Counted from the stretch's first letter, positions 42,990 to 52,665 are shown. The stretch: DNA of 64,000 nucleotides from CBDCMJ01 sp965218875 (GCA_965218875.1 OZ244707.1:744001-808000); one strand, 5' to 3'. Notes: generated from the sequence alone by a model not told the origin. Program-made: numbers and translations.

Positions 42990-44033
42990 ATGAAAGCCGC
43001 CCAACTTTACCGGTACGACGCCGACATGAACGTGGACCTTGTCATCGAGTCCATACCCGATCCGGTCATCACCTCTCCCGAGGAGGTGGTCATCCGCGTG
43101 GGCGCAGCCGGCCTGTGCCGCACCGACTTGCACATTATAGAAGGAGTGTGGCGGCAGGTGATGGACCAGGACGGCGCGCTGCTGCCCTACGTCATGGGCC
43201 ACGAAAACGCGGGCTGGGTGGAGGCGGTGGGCAGCGGCGTGACTTCGGTGCAACCCGGGGACGCCGTTATCTGCCATCCCCTGCGGACCTGCGGCGTCTG
43301 CCTGGGCTGCCGGCGGGGAGAGGACATGTACTGCGCCGACGGCCGGTTTCCAGGCCTGGCCTGCGACGGAGGGTTCGCCGAGTACCTGCTGACCAACGAG
43401 CGGGCGCTGATCAAGCTACAGGAGGGCGTTTCGCCCTTGGACGTCGCCCCCATGGCCGACGCCGGCATCACCGCCTACCGGGTGGCCAAGCGGGCCGCCG
43501 CGGTGCTGGGGCCGGGCACCTATTGCGCCGTGCTGGGCGTGGGCGGGCTGGGGCACATAGCGTTGCAATGCCTTCACGAGCTTTGCAGCGCCACCACCGT
43601 GGCCATAGACCGCAGCCCGGCCGCCCGGGACCTGGCCCGGGAACTAGGGGCCCATCACGTGCTGGACGGGGGTGAGGACGTAGTGGAAGAGCTGAAGGAG
43701 TTGACGGGAGGCGGCGCTCACGCGGTGATCGACTTCGTGGGTGAGCTGGGAGCGGAGCAACTCTGCTGGCAGATGCTGCGCCGGGGCGGCACGCACTACA
43801 TGGTCGGCTACGGCGGCCAAGTCCAGGTGCCCACGGTCAGCTTCGTACTCAACGAGATGAGCATCGCCGGCAGCCTGGTGGGAAACTATGTGGAATTGGT
43901 GGAGTTGATGGAACTGAACGCCCAGGGCAGGGTCAAAATGAGCGCCCAGCAATACGCCCTGGACGACATTAATTCGGCGGTGAACGACTTCAAGACCCGG
44001 CAGTTCGTGGGCCGGGGGGTGATTGTGCCCTAG
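42990..44033 (+). CDS. Zinc-type alcohol dehydrogenase
   Basis: 347-aa MDR-family NAD(P)-dependent dehydrogenase. Catalytic zinc site: Cys in GLCRTDLH and His-Glu in GHENAGWVEAVG; the structural zinc set TCGVCLGCRRGEDMYC keeps four cysteines. Cofactor-binding motif GVGGLGHIALQ. ATG at 42990 is preceded by GAGGGGAG; the frame extends upstream to 42906 without similarity. It converges on the methyltransferase of the phosphonate-type cluster, ending three bases from its stop. Substrate unknown. Confidence 0.92.
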   Translation: MKAAQLYRYDADMNVDLVIESIPDPVITSPEEVVIRVGAAGLCRTDLHIIEGVWRQVMDQDGALLPYVMGHENAGWVEAVGSGVTSVQPGDAVICHPLRTCGVCLGCRRGEDMYCADGRFPGLACDGGFAEYLLTNERALIKLQEGVSPLDVAPMADAGITAYRVAKRAAAVLGPGTYCAVLGVGGLGHIALQCLHELCSATTVAIDRSPAARDLARELGAHHVLDGGEDVVEELKELTGGGAHAVIDFVGELGAEQLCWQMLRRGGTHYMVGYGGQVQVPTVSFVLNEMSIAGSLVGNYVELVELMELNAQGRVKMSAQQYALDDINSAVNDFKTRQFVGRGVIVP

Positions 44034-44036
44034 CGG

Positions 44037-44741
44037 CTAACCTTTTCTTACCCAACCCTTTTTTACCCAGAAGAGGCAATAGCGCATGGGCTTGGGATCG
44101 GAGAAGTACAGGAAGCCGCCCAGCTCCCCATTTCCGCTGTCTTCCACCAACGAGCAGCCGCACTGCTCCAGCACTTCCAGGAGGCGGCGCTCGTCGTAGA
44201 GTTGGAACTCTCTCTCCACGCTTTCAGCGCCGTAGGCCCTGTCGCCCACCGTGACCACCCCGGAACCCACTTTGAACATCAGTTGCAGCACTCCGTTAGG
44301 GGCCAGCACCCGGGCCAGCTCGGGAATGGTGGTCCCTTCGGCGGCCTCCGGGGCCAAGTGCTGGATCACGGCATTGCACATCACGAAGTCAAAGGACGAG
44401 TTTTCGAAGGGAAGGGCCTTCCGCAGGTCGGCCACCTGAAGCTTGTGGGCAATCTCCGGGTGCAGCTCCTTTCCCAAGTCGATGTTCTCGGCCACCGCAT
44501 CGATCCCGTAAACGTCGAAACCCCAGGTATGCAGCAAATGCACGTCCCGGGCGCCCGCGCCGCAGCCGGCGTCCAACCCCCGGGGTCCGGGGGCCAGTTG
44601 GGCAACCCGGTTGAGAAGGTCCATGTCGGTGCGCAGGGCGGGATGAGAGCAGCCGGTGTACTGGGAGTGGATGAACTCGTGGGAAAGCTCCGAGTAGCGC
44701 TGGGCGTGCTCGCGATAGAAGTCGAGGGAATCGAACTGCAT
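44037..44741 (-). CDS. Class I SAM-dependent methyltransferase
   Basis: 234 aa. Motif I is GLDAGCGAGARDVHLL (about 75-90), followed by VYGIDAVAENIDLG, the LPFENSSFDFVMCNAVIQHL segment and RVLAPNGVLQLMFKVG. This is the methyltransferase-11 type used in small-molecule or lipid methylation. GGGGA precedes the ATG. It is the last gene of the minus-strand run with PEP mutase, 104 bases after the aminotransferase, so a tailoring role in that pathway is possible. Substrate unknown. Confidence 0.87.
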   Translation of the reverse strand: MQFDSLDFYREHAQRYSELSHEFIHSQYTGCSHPALRTDMDLLNRVAQLAPGPRGLDAGCGAGARDVHLLHTWGFDVYGIDAVAENIDLGKELHPEIAHKLQVADLRKALPFENSSFDFVMCNAVIQHLAPEAAEGTTIPELARVLAPNGVLQLMFKVGSGVVTVGDRAYGAESVEREFQLYDERRLLEVLEQCGCSLVEDSGNGELGGFLYFSDPKPMRYCLFWVKKGWVRKG

Positions 44742-44845
44742 CGGAGTCCCCTATCTTCAGGGCCGGATGTATCGCCGCGCCGGTTCCGGAGCGGCGACGC
44801 CGGCCAGGCCGAGACGAACCAGACGTCCGGGGCCGCGGGCCGGTC

Positions 44846-45910
44846 TCACAACACGTCTCCCAGGGCTTCCAGGAAGCCCGAAACGTCGTCCTGCGACATG
44901 ACGCCGACGGTGCCGAGCCTGAAGGTGGTCTCGCTCAAGGCTCCTTGGGACTTGTATATCACGTAGCCCCTCTCCTTGAGGGGAAGGTGCAAAGCATCGT
45001 AGGCAACGCCCTCCGGGAGCATTACCGGCGTCATGGTGTTGGATAGATGCCGCCGCAGGACCGGGAACGACAGCTCGAGGTTGGAGAGACCGTCCCGCAG
45101 GGCGCCCGCGATTTGCCGGTAGTGGACGATCCGGTTGTCCACCCCCTCCTCCAGCAGCTCCCGGCAGGCCTCCCGCAGGGCGTAGGTGGCCTGCACGGCT
45201 GGGGTAAAGGGCGTCTCCCCGTCTTCCTCCCGTTTCAGGGTGCCGACCAGGTCTGTGGAGTACGCCACCGGCCGGCGGCGGGAGATTGCCTCCAGAAACG
45301 GGCTGGACGCCACCACGAAAGCGACGCCGGGCACGCCTCGAAGGCACTTGTTGGCCGACCCGATAATCAGGTCCACCCCCCAACCCTCCGGGTCCAGTTC
45401 CTCCCCGCCGATGCTGCTCACCGTGTCGGCCATTACCCATTTGCCGTGGTCTTTGGCCACGGCCGCTATCTCTCGGAGGGGATTGAGAACGCCGGTGGTG
45501 GTCTCGTGATGAATTAGGTAGACCGCGTCGTGGTCGGTGGCGGCGATGAGCTCCTCCGCGCGATCCAGGGGGATGGGCGCGGTCCAATCGAACTTTTCCA
45601 GCTTGTGGGGAATGCCGAACACCTGGGCTATCTGGGCGGCGCGCTCGCCGTACACCCCGTTGGACAGCACCAACACGCCGTTTACGGAGCCTCCCAGGGA
45701 GGTGATGGAAGCCTCGATGCCGGTGGTGCCGGACCCCGTCAGCACGGCGGAGGAGTAATCGCCGGAAACCCCGGAGACCTCCAGCAGCAACGACCGGGTT
45801 TCTTGCAACAGCGAGGTGAATTCCGTCTCCCGGTGGCCGATGTCGGGCAGGGTAAGGGCCTGCCTGACCCGCGGAGATATGTTGGCCGGGCCCGGGGAAA
45901 AGATGATCAT
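44846..45910 (-). CDS. PhnW-type aminotransferase (2-aminoethylphosphonate/phosphonopyruvate class)
   Basis: 354-aa fold-type I PLP enzyme. It begins FSPGPANISPRVRQAL, has the PLP-phosphate region LTGSGTTGIEASI, Asp in MADTVSSIGGEEL (D162) and the PLP lysine K188 in GSANKCLRGVPG, a PhnW hallmark. PhnW normally interconverts 2-aminoethylphosphonate and phosphonoacetaldehyde. Beside PEP mutase it may run in the biosynthetic direction or aminate phosphonopyruvate directly. ATG at 45910 overlaps the PEP mutase stop (ATGA), so they are made together. Confidence 0.85.
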   Translation of the reverse strand: MIIFSPGPANISPRVRQALTLPDIGHRETEFTSLLQETRSLLLEVSGVSGDYSSAVLTGSGTTGIEASITSLGGSVNGVLVLSNGVYGERAAQIAQVFGIPHKLEKFDWTAPIPLDRAEELIAATDHDAVYLIHHETTTGVLNPLREIAAVAKDHGKWVMADTVSSIGGEELDPEGWGVDLIIGSANKCLRGVPGVAFVVASSPFLEAISRRRPVAYSTDLVGTLKREEDGETPFTPAVQATYALREACRELLEEGVDNRIVHYRQIAGALRDGLSNLELSFPVLRRHLSNTMTPVMLPEGVAYDALHLPLKERGYVIYKSQGALSETTFRLGTVGVMSQDDVSGFLEALGDVL

Positions 45911-46920
45911 CGGCCGCCCTTTCGGCCGGGCTGCCCCACGGGTACCGCCGCCCGTTCCCATAGGGCATCCTCCTGCTGGCGGGTCTCGGCGCGTTCCCGG
46001 TCTTTCTGGGTAATGCGGTGGAATCCCACCGCGGAGAGCAGGTCGGGAACGGGGGCGCAAATGCGGTCAGCCTCGAAACTCCGGCCGTTGGTCAGGATGC
46101 TGGCGGCCACCTCGGCCATGCCCTTATGAGCGGCCCGGAGCATGTGATTGGCGTGGATGATTATGTTGAAACCCTTGCTCACCAGTTGGGCGTCGCTAAT
46201 GGTGTTGTAGGTAGTGGGCACACACACCAGCACCGGCCGCCGGCCCACCCGGTCGCACAAACGCTGGTAAGCGCCGGCGAACTCCAGGATTTCGTCCGGT
46301 TCCGGTTTGTTGGAGTGGATCATGATGCCGTCGGCGCCTGCCGCGATATACTTCTCCGCCCGGTGCAAAGCGTCGCCGATACCGGTCCCGGCGATGAGGC
46401 TCTCCAAGCGGGCGATGATCATGAAGCCGTTGGTGACGGCCGCCTCCTTGCCCGCGATGATTTTCTCGGCGAAGACCCGGGGGTCCTCCAGGTCCTGGTT
46501 GGCGGAGGCGTCCAGGCTATTGCGCTTGGGGTACACCTTGTCTTCGATGATCACCGCCGACACGCCCAGGCGCTCCAGGTTTTGGACCAGGTACTCGAAC
46601 TGACAGGGCTCACCCCCGGTGTCGCCGTCTACGATGACGGGCTTGGAGGTGACGCTCATGATCTCATTTACCGTGTGAATGCGGGAGTCGAAGCCAACGA
46701 TAGAAGCGTCGGGCAAGCCCTTGGTCCCCGAGTCGGTCAGGCTGCTCTCCCAGAGACCGTCGAATCCGACGGTCTCACCGGCAATCTCCACCTGGGCCAC
46801 CTCGGCAATTATCCCGCTCAGGCCACTGTGACATTCCAAGATTCTGGCGTAGCCCTTGCGATCGAGGCACTTCTTCAAGGCAACACGGCGCTTCCCCGGC
46901 GGTACTTTCTTTTCAATCAT
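45907..46920 (-). CDS. pepM: Phosphoenolpyruvate mutase
   Basis: 337-aa isocitrate-lyase-superfamily enzyme forming the C-P bond: PEP to phosphonopyruvate. The diagnostic E126-D-K-x5-N-S motif is present (EDKVYPKRNS), which separates mutases from lyases. Other active-site parts are LWESSLTDSGTKGLPD (57-71) and metal-binding D98/D100 in VDGDTGG. An extra C-terminal tail (about 290-337) is not typical. ATG at 46920 has GGGAGG five bases upstream, so the GTG at 46926 is not used. The stop overlaps the aminotransferase start. Confidence 0.93.
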   Translation of the reverse strand: MIEKKVPPGKRRVALKKCLDRKGYARILECHSGLSGIIAEVAQVEIAGETVGFDGLWESSLTDSGTKGLPDASIVGFDSRIHTVNEIMSVTSKPVIVDGDTGGEPCQFEYLVQNLERLGVSAVIIEDKVYPKRNSLDASANQDLEDPRVFAEKIIAGKEAAVTNGFMIIARLESLIAGTGIGDALHRAEKYIAAGADGIMIHSNKPEPDEILEFAGAYQRLCDRVGRRPVLVCVPTTYNTISDAQLVSKGFNIIIHANHMLRAAHKGMAEVAASILTNGRSFEADRICAPVPDLLSAVGFHRITQKDRERAETRQQEDALWERAAVPVGQPGRKGGR

Positions 46921-46996
46921 AGCCACCTCCCGTCATATTCTTGATGATGAGAGCTTTCCGGACCATCCCATGGCGCCGCGGTCCGGCCCTTTCCCG

Positions 46997-48025
46997 TTAC
47001 CCCGAAGACGGCTTCTCGGCAGTAACCACGGACAGCTGGGTTGGAAGCGGAATCAGTTTGGGGTCTTGGTAGCCGGCGTCCACCAGCCAAGAGGCCACCT
47101 CCGAGCCTTGCCTATTACCGGCCCACGGATCGAACGCTACCAGAACGTACAGGTCCTCGAAGGTGTCCAGCTTGTTCCGCTCCGGGCTGTCGTCCATCCG
47201 CATGTAGTCCTGAACGATGATCATCCCTCCCGGCTCCAGGTAGTCGTAGGCCATCCGGAACAGCCGGCGCGAGTCTTCCTCCGACTTGATGAGCACCACC
47301 CCGGAGATGAGCACCGCGTCGTAGTCCGCCCCTGGGTCGGTGGCGAAGAAGTCGCCCTCCAGCAGGGTGATGCGGCCTCCCAGGCCCTGCTCGTCCACCA
47401 AGGGCCTGGCGATGCTCAAGGGCTCCTTCTGGTCCAGCACCACCGCCTTGAGCTGAGGGTTGGCCTGGCACAGGGCTATGCTGTAGCTGGCGGCGCCGCC
47501 TCCCAGATCCAGCAGCTTCCGTTTGCCGCCAAGATCCACGCTGTCGACCAACTGCCGGGATTGGCCTGAGGTGGCCCGGTTGTGCTGGCCTACCATGTAG
47601 TCGTTCCAGTAGGTGGCGGCGTCTACGTACCCCGTCTGATAGGGAATGAGGGTCTTCCCCTCCCGGACCACCTCGTCCAAACGGCCCCAGGACGCCCAGG
47701 TGTTGGTGTGGTGCAGGGCGTGGTCCCCCACGTATTCCTTTTTGCCCTTGACCAGGAACCTGGAGGTCAGCGCCGAGTTGATGTACCGCTCCCCGTTCTT
47801 GTCCATCAAGTCCAAGAGGGCGCAACAATCCATGAACGCCTGCACGTACCGGGGAGACGCGCCTATGCGGCCGGCCATTTCGCCGGAAGTCAGTGAGTTG
47901 CCCTCCAGTCGGTTGAAGACGTCCAGCTTTATTCCCGCCCGCAGCACTGCTGAATACCAGAAGTTGCGGGCCAGTTCGTTCACTGTCTCGGGGTCCAGAT
48001 GTCCCTGTGCCTGGGATAGGCCCAT
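46997..48025 (-). CDS. O-methyltransferase (dimerisation plus SAM domain)
   Basis: 342-aa methyltransferase-2-type enzyme: N-terminal winged-helix dimerisation domain (about 10-95, LDVFNRLEGNSLTSGEMAGR) and C-terminal SAM domain (about 165-335, KLLDLGGGAASYSIALCQ, LISGVVLIKSEEDSRRL, YLEPGGMIIVQDYM). The catalytic His of caffeate-type enzymes is not evident, so the methyl acceptor may be O, N or C. GAGGAA precedes the ATG. It is the first gene of the PEP mutase run, 76 bases upstream of it. Confidence 0.87.
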   Translation of the reverse strand: MGLSQAQGHLDPETVNELARNFWYSAVLRAGIKLDVFNRLEGNSLTSGEMAGRIGASPRYVQAFMDCCALLDLMDKNGERYINSALTSRFLVKGKKEYVGDHALHHTNTWASWGRLDEVVREGKTLIPYQTGYVDAATYWNDYMVGQHNRATSGQSRQLVDSVDLGGKRKLLDLGGGAASYSIALCQANPQLKAVVLDQKEPLSIARPLVDEQGLGGRITLLEGDFFATDPGADYDAVLISGVVLIKSEEDSRRLFRMAYDYLEPGGMIIVQDYMRMDDSPERNKLDTFEDLYVLVAFDPWAGNRQGSEVASWLVDAGYQDPKLIPLPTQLSVVTAEKPSSG

Positions 48026-48058
48026 AGTCGTGATTCCTCGCTAAAGACGGAATCGCCA

Positions 48059-48581
48059 ATGACAGGGTTTCAAAACAAAAACGGATACAAAGGGATAACC
48101 GCCGGGACTGGGTAGCGTCGAAGGAAGGGAAGCCAGGAAGCGAAGGAGGGGAGGACGCTAGGTGGCGGTGATGGGAGGGCCGAAGCTAAGGGCCAAAGAA
48201 AGCGGTGTAGCTATGGAGCCAGGGAACATATCGGGCTGGGCGGAAGGCCGCCGAGGCCATGCGGGCCGCGCCGTTCGGGGACTGAATGGTCTGCCGAATA
48301 TGGCGAAAACCTGATGGGCCGTCTGTACTCATAATCGTCACCGCGATCGGACGGGCCATCATGGCTAGATTCCCCATCCCCGCCTAGCCTCGCGCACCCG
48401 CAGCCCATTCCGACTGCGGTAGTCTACCAGCACGCCCCAACCCCGTCAACTCCAAGAATTGGCCCTCAACCGCACCGCCGGACCAAGGCGGCGCGGGGCG
48501 AGCTAGCCTTGCTCCCGGCTTTGTGTTGATGGCTGTTAGAGACTCTCGTGTGCCCGTGGGGAATTGGCTTGGCAGCCAAGC
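48059..48581. other. Intergenic region upstream of the phosphonate-type cluster
   Basis: About 520 bases. The 63-codon minus-strand frame at 48186..48377 shows no domain or convincing start. The promoter of the methyltransferase-PEP mutase run should lie here near 48030-48110, where an AT-rich stretch (TTTTTGTTTTGAAA) is visible, but no clear -35/-10 pair is seen. Confidence 0.45.
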
Positions 48582-50039
48582 TTATTTCGCGGCGCCCCGC
48601 CTTCCCAGCAGGAAAACGCCCGCTCCCGCCCAGGCAACGATGGCTCCCAGCCGGAACGCGTCTTGAAAGGCCCCGGTAAACGCCTCTACTTCTACGATAC
48701 CGGGCGCCAACCCGGAACTCGCCAACCTCAAAGCGTGATAGCCCGTGCTCAAGGCCAAGACCTCCCCTATTGCCGCCACTGACAGCACCGTGCCGAAGGC
48801 CTGCGTCAGGGACAACATAGCCGACCCGGTGCCCAGGCGGCCCGAGGGAACGCTGTGCAGCATCAATGCATAGGCTGCCGCTTGAAACAGGCCCAAGCCG
48901 GAGCCGACCACGAAAATGCGGAGGCCCACCTGAAACGGGCCCGCGTCGCTGTCCAGGAAGCCCATGTAGAGCAGGCCTCCGCCCAGCACCGTCAGACCGG
49001 CAGTCCCCACCGCCCGGGTCCCGGCCCGATCGCACAGCCATCCGCCAACCCCGGCAAACCCGGCGTTGGCAACAGCCATGGCGGCCAGCATCGCACCCAG
49101 GGTGAAAGGCCCCCTTCTCAGGGTGTCCTCGACGTAGAAGGGGAATATGAACCAGATGACAAACACACCCAGGTGGGCCAGAAACATGGTGGACGCGGCA
49201 ACGACGAAGCCATTGACCCGGAGCAGCCCCAAGGGCAGGACGGGCCACTCGGCCCGGGCCTCCACCCGCCAGAATCCGCCCAGCAATACGGGCGTTAGGG
49301 ACAGCAGCACCAATACCGCCGGGAAAGCCCAGCCATGGGAACCTCCAATCCGCAAGCCGGTCACCAGGCAGACCAGGGCGCCGGTCAAGGTCAGGGCGCC
49401 GGCGGCGTCGAAGGACGCCGCCGGCCCCGTGCGGCCGCTGCGGCTCAGGAAGACTACCGCCAGCACCAATGCCGCAACGGCAAAGGGCGCCCTCCCCAGG
49501 AAAACCGCTTCCCAACCAAACCAGCGCACCAGCAGCCCAGCGCCCAGCGTACCGGCCAGCATTCCCAGACCCTGGCTGGCCACGGTGAAGCCCATGCTCA
49601 GCCCCCGGCGATGCGGAGGGAACACCTGGGCGGCGATGGCCGGGGCCACCGCGTACAAACACCCCGTACCCAGCGCCTGCACCACTCGAAACCCCACCAT
49701 GGACTCCAGATTGGGAGAGAAGGCAATGAGAAACATGGAGGCCAAGTAGGTGGAGACCCCAAAGAGGTAGACCGGCCGCAGCCCGAAGCGGTCGCCAAAG
49801 CTGCCCGCCCCCACCACCAAGCCAGCCCGGGTGGCCACGAAGGCGACTATTATCCACTGGACGGTATGCCGGTCTGTGTCGAAGGACCTGGTAATCGACG
49901 GCAGGGCCACGTTCAGCGCAATGTCCATGGCGGCCAGGAACATGCCCAGCCCGGCCGCCGCGGCGACCATGCGTCGCACCCAGACGCCGCAGGACGCGTA
50001 CACACTCGTGTCGCCGGGCTCTGCCGCCGGAGTAGTCAT
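48582..50039 (-). CDS. MFS transporter, DHA2-like (14 helices)
   Basis: 485-aa membrane protein with about fourteen hydrophobic helices. Motif A-like GSFGDRFGLRPVYL follows the second helix, FLAAMDIALNVALPSI lies in the first (DHA2 pattern LDxTIVNVALP) and GLSMGFTVASQGLGMLAGTL fits motif C. It probably exports a small molecule by proton antiport. ATG at 50039 with GGGAA upstream is chosen over the longer frame. It is on the same strand as, and upstream of, the PEP mutase run, so export of that product is possible, but the 520-base gap argues for separate transcription. Confidence 0.88.
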   Translation of the reverse strand: MTTPAAEPGDTSVYASCGVWVRRMVAAAAGLGMFLAAMDIALNVALPSITRSFDTDRHTVQWIIVAFVATRAGLVVGAGSFGDRFGLRPVYLFGVSTYLASMFLIAFSPNLESMVGFRVVQALGTGCLYAVAPAIAAQVFPPHRRGLSMGFTVASQGLGMLAGTLGAGLLVRWFGWEAVFLGRAPFAVAALVLAVVFLSRSGRTGPAASFDAAGALTLTGALVCLVTGLRIGGSHGWAFPAVLVLLSLTPVLLGGFWRVEARAEWPVLPLGLLRVNGFVVAASTMFLAHLGVFVIWFIFPFYVEDTLRRGPFTLGAMLAAMAVANAGFAGVGGWLCDRAGTRAVGTAGLTVLGGGLLYMGFLDSDAGPFQVGLRIFVVGSGLGLFQAAAYALMLHSVPSGRLGTGSAMLSLTQAFGTVLSVAAIGEVLALSTGYHALRLASSGLAPGIVEVEAFTGAFQDAFRLGAIVAWAGAGVFLLGRRGAAK

Positions 50040-50136
50040 GATTCCCGATTGTACGCCACCTCCAACCGCGCCGAATAACGTCGGCGCGGGCTGCAGTAAC
50101 TGTTCGGAATCGGTGAACCCACTGACACCCAACCGT

Positions 50137-50217
50137 TCGTCCTGAGCGAAGCGAAGTGCAGCCGCAGGCGGAACGAAGCGCAGTCGAAGGGCGTGTCCTG
50201 AGCTTGTCGAAGGGCTG
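50137..50217. repeat. REP-like sequence, variant form
   Basis: Contains GTCCTGAGCGAAGCGAAGTG and, inverted-like, GTGTCCTGAGCTTGTCGAAG. It lies between the transporter and acs start regions. Confidence 0.6.
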
Positions 50218-50375
50218 ACCCCCTCAACTCTGAACAGTTACGAGCCGGCGGCCTCCGTTTACAATACACCACCCTTGTGATACAAATGGCCGTGACGCTT
50301 GGCCGTCGGTGCATACCATGTCGGCTGCCGGGAGGTCACCAGTCGAGGCGCGGCCGCGGCGCCGGAGGTATGACC

Positions 50376-52328
50376 ATGGTCGAGGACGGGGGCCAAATCG
50401 AGGCGCTCCTTCACGAAGAGCGGACCTTCCCTCCCCCCGAAGCGTTCAGCCGGCAGGCCAACATCTCCGACCCCCAGGTATACGAGGAAGCCCTGAGTGA
50501 CCCCGAAGGTTTTTGGGCCAAGTTCGCCGAGCAACTTGACTGGTTTCAGAAGTGGGACAAAGTCCTCGACTGGGACCCGCCCCACGCCAAGTGGTTCACC
50601 GGCGGCAAGCTCAACGTCTCCTACAACTGCGTGGACCGCCACCTGGCGGGGCCGCGGCGCAATAAAGCGGCCATCGTGTGGGAAGGGGAGCCCGGAGATT
50701 GGAAGGTCTATACCTACCGGGACCTGTACCGCGAGGTCTGCCAGTTCGCCAACGGGCTGAAGAGCCTGGGAGTCAAGAAGGGCGACCGGGTGACCATCTA
50801 CCTGCCCATGGTGCCCGAGCTCCCCATAGCGATGCTAGCCTGCGCCCGCATCGGCGCCCCCCATAGCGTGGTGTTTGGCGGGTTCAGCGCGGAATCTCTG
50901 CAGGACCGGATCAACGACTCCCAATCGAAGATATTGATCACCGCCGACGGGGGCTTCCGCAGGGGCAACATTGTCCCCCTGAAAGCCACCTCCGACGAGG
51001 CGCTGCGGGGCTCACCCTCCATAGAGCGGGTGGTGGTGGTGCGACGGACCCAGCAGGCCGACGACCGGATAGTCCCGGGCAGGGACGTTTGGTGGCATGA
51101 CTTGGTGGCGAACCAGTCCATGGTGTGCGAGCCGGAGCCCATGGACAGCGAGGACATGCTGTACCTGCTCTACACCAGCGGGACCACCGGCAAGCCCAAG
51201 GGCATCGTCCACACCACCGCGGGCTACTTGCTGGGGACCTACGCCACCGCCAAGTGGGTCTTCGACCTTAAAGAGGAAGACGTTTACTGGTGCACCGCCG
51301 ACATCGGTTGGGTTACCGGTCACAGCTACATCGTTTACGGCCCGCTGGCCAACGGCGCAACTTCGGTGATGTACGAAGGCTCGCCCGACCATCCTGACCT
51401 GGACCGCTTTTGGTCCATCGTGGCCAAATACGCCGTCTCCATCTTCTACACCGCCCCCACCGCCATACGGACCTTCATGCGCTGGGGTGAGAGCTACCCG
51501 CAGCGCCACGATCTCTCCACCATCCGCTTGCTGGGCACGGTGGGAGAGCCCATCAATCCGGAGGCCTGGATGTGGTACTGGGAACACATCGGCCTCAAGC
51601 AGTGCCCCGTGGTGGACACCTGGTGGCAGACCGAAACGGGGATGATCCTCATCGCCCCGCTGCCCGGAATCACCACTCTCAAGCCCGGCTCAGCCACCCG
51701 TCCTTTCCCCGGCATCGACGCCCAGGTGTTGGACCAAGCCGGGAACCCCGTGGGGCCGGGCGGCGGCGGATACCTGACCATCAAGAAGCCGTGGCCCGCC
51801 ATGCTGCGAACGATCTACGGCGATCCCGACCGGTACGTGGAACAGTATTGGTCCCGCTACGCCGACACCTACTTCACCGCCGACGGCGCCAAGGTGGACG
51901 AGGACGGCTACTTCTGGCTGCTGGGCAGGGTGGACGACGTAATCAACGTGTCCGCCCACCGCATCAGCACCATGGAGGTGGAGAGCGCGCTGGTGGACAA
52001 CTCCAAGGTGGCCGAGGCGGCGTGCATCGGCAAGTCCGACGAGATCAAGGGCCAGGCCATCGTGGGCTTCGTGACGCTGAAGAACCAGGTCCCGGCCTCC
52101 GACGCGGTGATCGCCGAACTGAAGCAGCACGTGGCCGCCAAGATAGGGTCCATGGCCCGTCCCGAGGAAATCTACATCACGTCCGAGCTACCCAAGACCC
52201 GCAGCGGCAAGATTATGCGCCGGCTGCTCCGCGACGTTGCCGAAGGCAGGGCTCTCGGCGACACCACCACCCTGGCCGACCCCGCCGTGGTGGAGGCCCT
52301 GAAGGACCAGTACGGCGAGGAGGAGTAG
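50376..52328 (+). CDS. acs: Acetyl-CoA synthetase (AMP-forming), second copy
   Basis: 650-aa ANL enzyme: Acs cap domain, P-loop YTSGTTGKPKGIVHT, acetate-pocket motif WWQTETGM, GRVDDVINVSAHRIS hinge region and C-terminal KTRSGKIMRRLLRD with the catalytic Lys. Several ATGs lie close together; 50376 is chosen because GGAGG lies seven bases upstream. It is closer to classical Acs at the N-terminus than the 14530 copy. Two divergent copies suggest different acid substrates or conditions. A restriction gene starts seven bases after its stop. Confidence 0.92.
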   Translation: MVEDGGQIEALLHEERTFPPPEAFSRQANISDPQVYEEALSDPEGFWAKFAEQLDWFQKWDKVLDWDPPHAKWFTGGKLNVSYNCVDRHLAGPRRNKAAIVWEGEPGDWKVYTYRDLYREVCQFANGLKSLGVKKGDRVTIYLPMVPELPIAMLACARIGAPHSVVFGGFSAESLQDRINDSQSKILITADGGFRRGNIVPLKATSDEALRGSPSIERVVVVRRTQQADDRIVPGRDVWWHDLVANQSMVCEPEPMDSEDMLYLLYTSGTTGKPKGIVHTTAGYLLGTYATAKWVFDLKEEDVYWCTADIGWVTGHSYIVYGPLANGATSVMYEGSPDHPDLDRFWSIVAKYAVSIFYTAPTAIRTFMRWGESYPQRHDLSTIRLLGTVGEPINPEAWMWYWEHIGLKQCPVVDTWWQTETGMILIAPLPGITTLKPGSATRPFPGIDAQVLDQAGNPVGPGGGGYLTIKKPWPAMLRTIYGDPDRYVEQYWSRYADTYFTADGAKVDEDGYFWLLGRVDDVINVSAHRISTMEVESALVDNSKVAEAACIGKSDEIKGQAIVGFVTLKNQVPASDAVIAELKQHVAAKIGSMARPEEIYITSELPKTRSGKIMRRLLRDVAEGRALGDTTTLADPAVVEALKDQYGEEE

Positions 52329-52335
52329 GGGTACT

Positions 52336-52665
52336 TTGCAAGCCAAAAACACCACGTTTCAGGAAATTATCAACGGGAATAAACAGTTCCTGATCCCGGT
52401 ATTTCAACGCGACTATAAGTGGCGGGAACAAAACTGGGAACAGCTGTGGAATGACATTGCCACTTCACGAGATAAGACCGAGGGGCATTTCGTTGGCTCC
52501 TTCGTCCAAGTACCCAGCTCGACCTTTGCAGCACTGCCTAGCTACTTGGTGATCGATGGTCAGCAGAGGCTTGCGACGCTGGTCGTTCTGTGTTGCGCAT
52601 TGCGCGACCATAATGACGAGACCGGCCTGCAGGGGGTAATGGTAGTCCGTCTGGAGATGACATAG
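52336..52665 (+). CDS. GmrSD-type restriction protein, N-terminal (DUF262) part, frameshifted
   Basis: Codes for the start of a type IV modification-dependent restriction enzyme: DUF262/GmrS pattern FLIPVFQRDYKW (about 20-31) and the nucleotide-binding signature VIDGQQRLATLVVL. The frame goes wrong in the GGGGG run near 52632..52636; from there the homologous reading continues in the frame of the 52719..54476 segment (GNGSPSGDDIDRFCIKN). A TTG start at 52336 is used. The lesion may be a sequencing error because it is one base in a homopolymer. Confidence 0.8.
   Translation: MQAKNTTFQEIINGNKQFLIPVFQRDYKWREQNWEQLWNDIATSRDKTEGHFVGSFVQVPSSTFAALPSYLVIDGQQRLATLVVLCCALRDHNDETGLQGVMVVRLEMT

Noticed and set aside
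48186..48377. 63-codon minus-strand open frame upstream of the phosphonate-type cluster
   Set aside because: No recognisable domain, an arbitrary composition and no clear ribosome site; it is probably chance.
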